Origin: Corinectria fuckeliana
Lineage: Eukaryota; Ascomycota; Sordariomycetes; Hypocreales; Nectriaceae
Length of the DNA stretch: 64,000 nucleotides
NCBI GenBank assembly: GCA_019137255.1
Contig: WPDH01000268.1
Location: 124,001-188,000 of the forward strand
Direction: 5' to 3'
The notes beneath the pieces were generated by a model. It was not told the origin of the DNA. It ran no database searches and saw only the letters and a program-made list of their open reading frames with translations. The position numbers were made by a program, and so were the translations under genes. Shown in pieces: positions 53,896-64,000 of the stretch (positions within the stretch are counted from its first letter, which is position 1; each line of letters begins with the position of its first letter).

Positions 53896-56680
53896 ATGGC
53901 GCCGGGGAGATGAGGGAAATTGAGCTAAATAGAGGGTTCTGTCCACCGCAAAAGTGGTGTTGATGACATGGTGGGTATTTTCATGGGAAAGCAGGGCAGG
54001 CGGCGAGTCATCCGGATGATGATGTGAGACGACGCTACCACGAAGCCGACGCATGGGCATTGCCTTGATATAGAGAGGCATAAAGCGTCCATGAAGATAT
54101 GGGATTATTTACGGGATAGAATTGTTGCTTTCTTTGGGTTTGAATACCTAGAAGGTTTGATTAGTATGAATTGCATTGGGTTCAAGCACCCATAACAAGA
54201 CATCTGTTTCGTGATGGTGAATTGTGAAGTTGGTGCGTTCTCCTTGTCGTAAGAGGAAATGTGCATCGCTCGGTTTGCCCAAGAGGCTGCCCACGGCATG
54301 ACGTTGAGTTTTCGTAAGCAAAATGTATCATGTTGCCGGATATGGGATATGCGCGACACGTGTCAGATGAAGGGGTTGCTGAACCTCAACTGGGTTGGCG
54401 CGATACGCTCTGGCTTTGAGCTTCGAGATGGTATTTTTCTGTCCATCGCGCGGACTAGTTGTACATAAGTAGGTAATTAGTAGACGTTTTGATATGGGCC
54501 TCGTATGACTCGCGGGGTCATATTAGGAAGCTAGGCAGAGAACCGGAGAGAGCGTGTCACCATGGGAGGCTGTGATACTCGACGGTGGATTCCAGAATTT
54601 CTTTGAGTGAGGCTTCCCTTGCGTGCCTGTTTGCAGGGGGTGGCTGGGCTGAAGGAGGCTTGCATCCATGGGACGAGGTGGGTAATCATAGCCCGGTAGT
54701 TGAAATGTCTGGCAATGTGTTCGTACGCGATTGACCCATTTGTTGATGATGATGGGGACAATGGGAATTGCATTGTAAGACTGTCCACTGAAGGTGTTGG
54801 TATGGGCTTGAACTACACTACCATGTTCTTCGCTTTTGCAGTCCCAACGCTCTTGTTTGTAGTTCCCTGACTGCTCTACCTTGTTGATAGCGAGACTATG
54901 TTTGAGGAGAGAGAATAAATTAGAGAGGGAAAATTGTAACATGACCTACAGCGTACCTAAATAGCAAGATCTTATTTTTGCTACCATGCTCGAGATTCGG
55001 GAGACAGTTAGACCATCTCGTCACCGAGACACCATTGCTGGCCCTCTCATCCAAGACGACTCGTCATCTTTTTCCCCAAAGCCTGGATTTACCCTACACA
55101 AAGGACACGGCGTTGAGATTTCCCCGCCCAACTCCCGCGGTGCCCGGGCGACAGACTTCCAAATGGGGCTAAGGCGATTCGTTAATTCCCGACCCACATG
55201 GGGCCGGCGACGAACGGGCGACAGGGACGGGACGCAGCGGATTCGGGGGAGTGTTTGTGTGTACTGGTACCTGTGCAGTATTACAAGAGGCAAGGGAACA
55301 TTCTGGATGGTGATGTGGATTATACCGTACTTCGTACAAGGGATTTATTAGACTAAGTACTTAGTGGTTCGGGCGTGGGAGATGCCAAACTGAACCCAGG
55401 GCAGCCGGCCTGCCCCGTTCCGTGGAGACGTGGACTGGCGTGGAAGCGTGGAGACGGTTGGCGGCAAGGCGCCCCGGGTGTTGTGCCTTGCCTCCGTAAT
55501 TAGTACTACTAGTAGGAAGCAGCAGTACATACGTACCTAGTCGAAGTACGTACCTGGGCTCCTGAACCCCATTTGTCCACCGTTACAGGGCTGGCAAGCT
55601 GGCTGGGTTCCGAGAGGTGTGAGTGAGAGGAGCGAGTGAGAGAATAGAGCGACGATCGGGTGGGCGCACACACCCACCACATGGCCGCTGGCTGGGCCTT
55701 CACAAAGCAATCCACCAGATCCAAGAAGGCAGAGAACCCCCAAGGACAGATCCGCTGGGCCCCCGGCCTTCATCACCGAGAGTGTCCATGCCCCTCCGTT
55801 CGTCCATGCTCGTTTCCAATACCATGCCCGTTTCTCCTGCTCCCTTTGTGTAGCGTAGCGGAACTTGGGCATTCGAGGTATCCGCGCGGCGTATCATCGT
55901 CACATCCATCCCGTATTCTCCTCTCAACCCAGCATTCCCACCTCCACCCATAGTGTCCGCCCCCCATCACCGCCCTCTAAATCCTTCTTTCCCTATGCTC
56001 CTCCGCTCCCCTTGCTCCTCCCACTACCTGCCTACCTAGCTAAACCTCGTTGACGTGTCTCACCAAGCCTCCGCCTCCACCCACCCTCCTCCATCGTCAA
56101 CCCTCTCAGCCCTCAACTTCGTCAGCCCTGGACTCTCTACCCTCAGTTGCAAGTTCCCAACCCTCAATTCTAGAAACTGGAGCACGCTTCTGCTCGACCA
56201 CCGCATAAACCGCTCCCATAGCCATTCCCTCTTCCTCCACCAACCGCTACTCCCCATTGACTCTTTGACTCGCTCGCTCCCTTTGCCTATCGGAACCACC
56301 AGAGCTCGGCTCGAGTCGCCACCGAGCAACCCCACAACGCCAAAGACCCTGTCCTGCTTGCACCTTCGCGTCCACGAATCCCCATCGGTCTCCTGTCGTC
56401 GCGGCTCGCTGCATCCTCGTACACGACCACCGGCGGCATTGACCGAGAATCAAGCATTATCCGATTCGACTCGTGTTCGCATTGCGACTCTCGACACTGC
56501 GCGCATCCTCCCTCTCCTCCATCCCCCACCTCCGAATCCCCTCGCCGCGTCGCCGCACCCGTGCACATGGGTCCTCAGACCTGAATACCTTCGGTCGCCG
56601 ACACAATCCCTCTCTTTCCCCCTTCCTGCTTCTTGCTAGTGCTTTTGGCTGCCTCGGGTTGCCTCGAGTACTAGTCCAGC
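53896..56680. other. ARB1 3' flank, repeat copy C and long INO80 promoter/leader
   Basis: The first 0.6 kb are the ARB1 3' flank, and repeat copy C follows near 54.9 kb. From about 55.9 kb the sequence is pyrimidine-rich, the likely INO80 5' UTR. It contains open frames of low complexity that I do not accept as genes. Confidence 0.6.
54832..54985 (+). repeat. Dispersed repeat, copy C
   Basis: This shares with copies A and B the ordered blocks GCAGTCCCAA, CCCTGACTGCTCTACC, TTGATAGCGAGAC, TATGTTTGAGGAGAGA, CCTACAGCGTACCTA and AAGATCTTATTTTTG. It is the most diverged at its 3' end. It has no coding capacity. Confidence 0.6.
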
Positions 56681-59600
56681 ATGGACAAGAACGGCTTCCA
56701 CCCTCCGGTACTGCAGCGACCGCAGCGCAGAGGAGACGACGACGACGACGAGGGTGAGCCTCGTGGTTCTGAGCACCACCACCACCACCACCATCACCCT
56801 CCCACCCGCGGGCGCGACGTGATGGGCGGCGCAGAGCCATCTCGCCCCGAAGCTGGGGGTGCGGTTGGTGCGACATCGACATCGACGTCGTCGGCGAATG
56901 CGCATGCGACCGCGACTGCGACTGCGACTGCGACTGGGTCTGGATCTGGATCTGCGACTGCGAATGCGCACCGGCACTCCACCTTCAGCCTGCGCTCCCC
57001 CAAGCAGCAGCAGTCCGAGTTCCGGCCGCCTCCCTTTCCCTCCCCCAGCCATAGCCACAACCATAACCACAACACCAATCTCAACAACACCAACTCCAGC
57101 AATACCGCCCATCTTTCCCCGCCTCGCCCGGCCCTGCCAAATCCCTATATGCCCTCGTCCACCACGGGCTCAGCTGGCGGCCCCGTCGCTCCTCCGTCCC
57201 TGCCGCCCCCAGCTACTCTGGGCGGCTCGCCTCCTGCTGGAGCTCCTGGCCATCACCACCACCATCACCATCATCACCCGCACCAGCATCAGCCCGCCGC
57301 CGCTCCGCCTCCGTCCGCGTCGCCGCTGCATCCGCCCACCGGCTACTATCCTCCCTCCACCGCTGACGCCCACCACTCACGCGAAAAGCCTGCATCGCGC
57401 GCCTTCTACGATCCTACAACCGACACCACCAAGGAACGCAGGGTTTCGGACGCGGCGGGCGCCTCGTGGCACAACGCGCCGTCCGCCAGCACTCCCAAGG
57501 TACGTAAGGGGCAATGCAATTAATCCGCGGGTTTTACTTTCTGATTCCCGTGCCTTTTTTTTTGTCTTCATTTCTGCCCACGACCCTGAGGTCCATGGTT
57601 CGTTGTATTGTTCACGGCCTCGGTTGGTCTTGGCCCTTGACCCTTGACCCATTCATTCAAATCACTGCACACGGCCTCGCCCTAGCCAGAAGCCAGACGC
57701 CAAAACGCCAAACGCCAGATTTGCTTGTGCTGGCCTCGACTACCCATCACGTTCCCCATCGCCTCCTTCCAGCTCCCAACTTAATCAATCACTGCACCAT
57801 CCCGCACCCCATTTTTTCTCCTTCATTTCTTCTTTCAGCATCAACGCCCCAATCCCATCCCATCCCATCCCATCCCCATCCCCCATCTCGCTCCTCATCT
57901 CCCATCTCCTCGCATCATCCTCCCCGACTACCCGTCACGTCGCCCGAATGCTGACCTGAATTTTTTTCTCCACCACCAGGCCCGTGAGCCTTACAACTAT
58001 TCACAGCCGACCGACCAGCACGCTCCCCCCTATTACAACGGCTCCTACACCTCGCCTCGCGCATCATCCTCATTCAATCGCTCCCGTAGCCCGCTGTCCC
58101 ATCCGCACCCAAACTCATCGGCTGGGCCTAACAGTCCCCCGGCGCGACAGCCGCTTATGGCCTCTCCCAGCCTGAGACATGGTCCGCCGCTCAGCATGAG
58201 CTCAACTACCAACGGGGCTTCCGCCCTTACGCCTCGCCCCCGGTCTGACCTGGCTGCACCCTCGCCTCAAAGGCCGCCTCCCACCTCAACAAGCGTAGGC
58301 CATCTCCAATACCCGTTGCATGCATCAAAGCTAACCTTTTACAAGACTCCTAGCCGAGCCGACCCCATGTCCTTCTCCAATATCCTCTCCAGCGCCGAGC
58401 CGGCTCCAAAGCCCCGGGAGCCCACTCCAGTTGCCGAGGAACGCGACCCGAATCCTTCCACTGAGCCCGAGCGGGAACCCGATCGAGAATCTAAGCGAGA
58501 GGCGAAGCGTGAGCAAAAGCGGGAACTCAAGCGGGAGCTCAAGCGGGAGCTCAAGAGAGAATCCGAGAAGGCTGCTGAGAAGGAGCTTGATCGCGACAAT
58601 GACACCGAGGTCGATAGAGATGTCGAGACGGAACCTGAGCGCATCCCCATCAAGGGCCGACAACCCGTCACTAAGAAGAGGGGCGGCCGCAAGTCCACCA
58701 AGGGCCGGGCCTCCGACATTCGGGAGGCGGCCACTCCCAAGAACGGACGAAGGTCATCTATTAAGAAGGAGTCACCCACCCCTCGTGTTCCTGTGAAGCG
58801 ACAGGCAAACGGCCAGCCGAAGCAGAAGACTTGGTCTACCGAGATGGAAAAGAAGATACAGAATGCCGAGGCACAAATCGAGAACAACGTCGCCTCTCTC
58901 GACGCTGACGAGTTTGATGTGCAGCAATACATGGAACGTGCCCAGAAACGCCGACGCGTCATGGCCGACTTGGATAAGGAGCAGGGTCGTCTCCGCCGAG
59001 ACATTTATGCCACCACGGCTAGTAAGAAGCTCGTGACGCACTCGGAACTCGGTAAGCGGCGATACGATGACGTTTTCTACGATGAGGCTCTTCACGAGGT
59101 CCGCGAGCAAGAATTGTATGCTGAGAAGGAGCGCAAGAAGGACATGCAGCGCAAGCGTCGTCGTGAAAAGTCCATGGCTGTCACCATGGAGCAAAAGGAG
59201 GCCGCCCTTGCCCGGGCGGAAGCTGCTGAGGATGAGGAAGAACGCCAGAGGCACCTCCGTGATGCAGAGCGGGCTAGCAAGAAGGCCCAACAGACCAAGC
59301 TGATCTTGCAAAAGGGTATCAAGGGCCCTGCACGAAACCTGGAACTCAACCTTGAGGGCGGAACCATGTCCTCGTTCCAGGCTTCCGACATCGAGTCTGG
59401 TGCAGGAGGTGCAGGTACCGCCGCCGGTAGTACTGGTGAAAAGGCTACCGGCGAAAAGGGCACCGCCCGCAAGGGCAAGGGCCGTGGTGGACCACGTCCC
59501 AAGAAATCCAAGGAGCAGAAACAGGCGGAGAAGGACTCTGCCGAGGCTGCCCAGGCTGCTCTGGATGCTGGCGAGGAGCTTCCTCCCAAGGACGAGACCC

Positions 59601-62600
59601 GCGTCCGCATCAAGATCAAGAAGTCCAAGGGTGGCGACCCCGACGCTGAAAAGGACAAGGAGCCCAAGGAACCCAAGGAAAAGGACAAGGACAAGCAGAA
59701 AGAAAAGGTCGACGACATCCCGGAAAACGAGAAGAGATTCCTGTCCAAGGGCTACAACCAGATCTACGACCAAATTTGGCGAGACATGGCCCGTAAGGAT
59801 GTCAACAAGACCTTCAAGCTGGCCGTCGATTCATACGCTACTAAATCTTCCAACCTTAAGAAAACGGCTATTCTGGCGTCCAAGGAGGCCAAGCGATGGC
59901 AACTGCGCACTAACAAGGGTACCAAGGACCTTCAGGCTCGCGCCAAGCGAGTTATGCGTGACATGATGGGCTTCTGGAAACGCAATGAGCGTGAGGAACG
60001 AGACCTTCGAAAGGCGGCGGAGAAGCAGGAGATTGAGAATGCTCGAAAGGAGGAGGCTGATCGCGAAGCCGCTCGCCAGAAGAGAAAGCTCAACTTCCTC
60101 ATCTCCCAGACTGAGCTCTATTCTCACTTCATCGGCAAGAAGATCAAGACAGACGAGGTGGAGCGAAGCACCGATAACCCCGATATCGCCAAGGACCCTC
60201 ACCAGATCCAGCAACATAAGTTGGCTGTCAACGAACCTACCGCTGTTGGCAGCAAGGTCACGAACTTCGAAAACCTCACCTTTGAAGAAGAAGATGAGGA
60301 GAAACTGCAAGCTGCCGCCATCGCCAACGCTCAAAACGCCATCGCCGATGCCCGCAAGAAGGCTCGCAAGTTCAACAATGAAGATGAAGGCATGGACGAA
60401 GAGGGCGAGATGAACTTCCAGAACCCGACAGGTCTTGGCGACGTCGAGGTCGAGCAGCCTAAGATGATCAACACTCAACTCAAAGAATACCAGCTCAAGG
60501 GTCTCAATTGGCTCGTCAACTTGTACGAGCAGGGCATCAATGGAATTCTTGCCGACGAAATGGGTCTCGGAAAGACGGTACAGTCTATCTCTGTCATGGC
60601 TTACCTTGCCGAGAAACACGATATCTGGGGCCCCTTCCTAGTCGTCGCCCCCGCTTCTACTCTGCACAACTGGCAGCAAGAAATCGCCAAGTTCGTCCCC
60701 GAATTCAAGATTCTGCCGTACTGGGGCAGTGCTGGCGACCGAAAGGTTCTCCGAAAGTTCTGGGATCGCAAGCACACTACGTACCGAAAGGATGCTGCCT
60801 TCCACGTGTGTGTCACCTCGTATCAGCTCGTTGTCTCAGACGTTGCATACTTCCAGAAGATGAGGTGGCAATACATGATTCTGGATGAGGCGCAGGCGAT
60901 CAAGAGTTCGCAGAGTTCGCGTTGGAAGTGCCTACTTGGCTTCCACTGCCGAAACAGACTGCTGCTTACGGGCACGCCTATCCAGAACAACATGCAGGAA
61001 CTATGGGCCCTGCTCCATTTCATCATGCCGTCCTTGTTCGATTCGCACGACGAATTTAGCGAGTGGTTCTCCAAGGACATTGAATCCCACGCGCAGAGCA
61101 ACACGAAGCTCAACGAGGACCAACTGAAGCGTTTACACATGATTCTCAAGCCTTTCATGCTACGACGTGTGAAGAAGCATGTGCAAAAGGAGCTTGGTGA
61201 CAAGATCGAGCTCGACATCTTCTGTGATCTCACATACCGACAGCGGGCCTATTACAGCAACCTGCGGAACCAGATCAACGTCATGGACCTTGTCGAGAAG
61301 GCCACCATGGGCGACGACCAAGACTCGGGGACTCTGATGAACCTGGTGATGCAGTTCCGAAAGGTCTGTAACCACCCTGATCTGTTCGAGCGTGCCGAGG
61401 TGACGTCGTCGTTTGCCTGCACCTATTTTGCTGAGACGGCCTCTTTTGTTCGCGAGGGTAACAATGTTTCCGTGGGCTACTCAAGCCGTAGTCTTATCGA
61501 ATATGAGCTGCCTCGTCTCGTGTGGGGAGACGGTGGTCGCCTGTGGAAGGCTACTCGCGATAACAAGACGGCCGGCTGGCGGAACAAGGCCCTGAACCAC
61601 ATGATGAACATCTGGACCCCCGAGAATGTCAAAGCCAGCACCGAAGGCTCCGACGCATTCTCCTGGCTTCGCTTCGCAGACACTACTCCTGCTGATGTCT
61701 ACGAGGCTACACACCAGAGCCTGATCGACCGAGCAGCCAAGGAGCTGCAGAAGAGTGACAGACTTGGTTTCTTGAACGTTGCATACAGCGAGCCTGAAGA
61801 CAAGAACTTTACACCTGCACATGCTCTCTTCCAGATCCGAGCTCGACAGAACCGGGAGCCCGTTGCTAATATCACCAACGAGGGCATCTTGAGGCGGCTG
61901 ATGAGTGTTGCCAAGGCAGAGTATAACAATTCGGGCCTGGGACGTCTGGAGCCAGCTGGCAGGCCTCGGGCCTCCGCTCCTCCCATCGACATCTTGTGCA
62001 ACACCCGGAGTACTGCAATCGAACGTGAAAATATCCTGTTCAACGTCCCCATCCGTCGGATGCTATACGGCCCCTCGATCTGGGATGAAAAGGCCCTCGT
62101 CGAGAAGAAGGTCCCCTTGGACCTGTACCCTACGAGGGAGCTGCTACCCAAGCCTGATCACGAGAAGAAGCGCTTCACAAACATCGCGGTTCCGTCAATG
62201 CGCCGATTTGTTACTGACAGCGGCAAACTGGCTCAGCTGGATGGTTTGCTCTTCAAACTCAAGAACGAGGGTCACCGTGTTCTACTGTACTTCCAGATGA
62301 CTCGCATGATTGACATGATGGAGGAGTACTTGACGTACCGCAACTACAAGTACTGCCGATTGGACGGATCTACCAAATTAGAGGATCGACGTGACACGGT
62401 GGCCGACTTCCAGACCCGCCCTGATATCTTCATCTTCTTGCTGTCGACCCGCGCTGGTGGCCTCGGCATTAATCTGACAAGCGCCGATACAGTCATCTTC
62501 TACGACTCGGATTGGAACCCGACCATTGATTCACAGGCCATGGACAGAGCGCATCGACTTGGTCAGACTAGACAGGTCACGGTGTATCGTCTGATCACCC

Positions 62601-63105
62601 GCGGCACCATTGAGGAGCGTATCCGGAAGCGAGCCTTGCAGAAGGAAGAGGTTCAGCGTGTCGTCATTACTGGTGGCGGCTCAAGCGTCGACTTCTCGGG
62701 CCGTCGTGCTCCTGAGAACCGCAACCGCGACATTGCTATGTGGCTGGCAGATGATGAGCAGGCTGCGCTGATTGAGCAGCGAGAGAAGGAGATGCTCGAG
62801 TCCGGCGAGTTCGACAAGCAAGCCAAGAAGAAGGGCGGCAAGCGGAAGAAGGCCGAAGCCGCGGCCAGCTTGGATGAGATGTATCATGAAGGTAAGTCGA
62901 TCGCCTATTGACCCATCGAAACACACTGACAAAATAAATAGGCGAAGGAAACTTTGACGACGGTTCCAAGCAGGCGCTTTCCGGAACGGCGACACCAGCC
63001 ACGCCGGCTGAGAGTGAAAGCAAGGGCAAGAAGGGCAAGAAGGGTTCAAGCAAGAGAGCCAAGACGGCCAAGCAGCGACTCGCCATTGCTGATGGCATGG
63101 TTTGA
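56681..63105 (+). CDS. INO80: INO80 chromatin-remodelling ATPase
   Basis: Ino80 is the Snf2-type motor of the INO80 complex, which slides nucleosomes in transcription and DNA repair. Exons 56681-57499, 57980-62891 and 62942-63105 encode about 1,964 residues. Exon 1 is low complexity: Asp5, two poly-His tracts (8 and 9), Ala-Thr and Gly-Ser repeats, and Pro runs. Charged repeats of the type KREXKRELKREL lie near residues 440-480. The DBINO region is about 865-1000. The Snf2 ATPase starts about 1108 with NGILADEMGLGKTVQS, and its DEAQ box is at about 1242. A long insertion specific to Ino80 separates it from the helicase C lobe at about 1700-1815 (STRAGGLGINL, DRAHRLGQTRQV). Introns are 480 nt, long for this window, and 50 nt. 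Confidence 0.97.
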
Positions 63106-63618
63106 TGTAGACATGGACTCTCAGAGAGCGCCGGATTCGAAGGGCGCGTGTAATAATATACGCAAGGACGGGGCCGTCCGGATGGCCAGCGGAGTGAAGG
63201 GGATCATTTGTACTTTGTGGCTTTGCCATTTTGGAGTGTCTGGTCGGGCATTTAGCTGCGTAGGCTTGGACGGGAGTTGCTAGACGAGGACACCTAAAAA
63301 GCCAAAAGACGACAGAAAGGGACTACGGCTCTTAGGGTTCAGGCGGGATTTGTAGTTATATTGATAGACAGATGATGAGTACATCACGTTTTAAGGAGTT
63401 TTAATTCTTACCTGTTCTAACTATGTGATGGAGGCAGGATTATAGCGGACATCAGGACTACGTTGTATCAAAGCAAGTATTACGGTAGAGACATTAACTT
63501 TCGACATGCATTGTTATTACGACCCTACTAGTAACTGTGCTTGAATACAAGCCACCAGGCATGCCAAGCCCGAACACGGAAGTCCGCCATAGTGTGAAAG
63601 TCGAGCGGCTTTCATCAA
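63106..63618. other. INO80 3' flank
   Basis: The 513 bp hold the INO80 3' UTR and upstream flank of the tRNA; nothing else was recognised. Confidence 0.6.
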
Positions 63619-63713
63619 TCCGGTATGGTGTAATGGCTAACATTTCGCGCTCTCATAACTTGAGAGATTCATCTTGATCCGCGGAGCACAGGGTTCGATT
63701 CCCTGTACCGGAG
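63619..63713 (+). tRNA. tRNA-Glu (CTC) with a 23-nt intron
   Basis: The parts are 63619-63655 and 63679-63713. Acceptor TCCGGTA pairs with TACCGGA, and the D arm is GTGT...ACAT. The anticodon stem is TCGCG/CGCGG with loop CTCTCAC, so the anticodon is CTC. The T arm is CAGGG-TTCGATT-CCCTG and the discriminator is G. The intron (63656-63678) begins one base after the anticodon, as in nuclear tRNAs. Confidence 0.92.
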
Positions 63714-64000
63714 TGACTTTGTCTTTTTGAGGCTCTGTTGAGCTTGAGGTGGTGGCATAATTTTTGTCTTGTCGTTGTTGTGTTGCGCAGACAACTCTGG
63801 GGAAACTGGAGAAGGAGGAGGAGGAGGGAGGGTGGGACTGAAGAGTTTGATTTTAGGTTAAGCGCGGAGAGGACATGTTTATTTAATATGCAAATTTATC
63901 AAGTTTCCCTCACCTCTCTCTATCTTAGTAACTGTACTATCTGGTTAGTCTAAGTGTAGAACTAAACTTCCTCTTATTTAAACAGCTTAAGCCTACTTGC
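63714..64000. other. Right-edge flank
   Basis: These 287 bp include T runs just after the tRNA (TTTGTCTTTTTG), consistent with polymerase III termination. No gene was recognised. Confidence 0.6.

Noticed and set aside
54523..54942. 139-codon minus-strand frame
   Set aside because: It overlaps the non-coding dispersed repeat and has no recognisable motif.
56055..56639. 194-codon frame in the INO80 leader
   Set aside because: Ser/Pro/Leu-rich translation of a pyrimidine-rich 5' UTR with no ATG-led protein character.

Overview
This window is nuclear DNA of a filamentous ascomycete (Pezizomycotina). The gene set (Elongator, INO80, proteasome Rpt2, an Arb1-type ABC-F ATPase, a GPI-anchored GH72 glucanosyltransferase, an E2 with a UBA tail) is fungal. 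Introns are short (47-95 nt) with GT..CTAAC/CTGAC..AG signals, coding regions are GC-rich and spacers are AT-richer. Protein character suggests Sordariomycetes, possibly Hypocreales, but this is an impression and not a measurement. Splice sites below were read by eye and checked by frame and family fit.

Left block (1-15 kb): a cut amidohydrolase gene, ELP3, an MFS transporter, succinyl-CoA ligase alpha, a UBC1-type E2, proteasome RPT2 and a promethin-like lipid-droplet protein. First accessory stretch (15-23 kb): a small protein of unknown function, a homocitrate-synthase-like gene missing its C-terminal part, a second small protein that looks like a distant relative of the first, and an APH-fold phosphotransferase divergent from a beta-galactosidase. 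Middle (23-42 kb): LacZ-type GH2 beta-galactosidase, an intron-containing tRNA-Met, a SYLF-domain protein, guanine deaminase tail-to-tail with a PAP2 lipid phosphatase, a secreted S41-like peptidase, an amino-acid permease and the GH72 enzyme. A two-N gap in a poly-C run lies at 36.3 kb.

Second accessory stretch (42-52 kb): almost no intact gene. It holds a possible 57-codon gene with a TATA box, a protein-kinase-like pseudogene with five in-frame stops, a short SDR relic, and a CoA-transferase family III gene whose splice sites survive but which has an in-frame TAG at codon 127. Right block (52-64 kb): ARB1, INO80 (about 1,964 residues) and an intron-containing tRNA-Glu.

Three diverged copies of a short dispersed repeat (about 150-220 bp) lie near 3.2, 29.1 and 54.9 kb. 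The most unusual items are the truncated homocitrate-synthase paralogue between two related unknown proteins, the repeat family, the decayed 45-51 kb island, RPT2's isolated start-codon exon followed by a GC-AG intron, and a 14-bp inverted repeat upstream of the beta-galactosidase. I saw no CRISPR array, rRNA or intact transposon.
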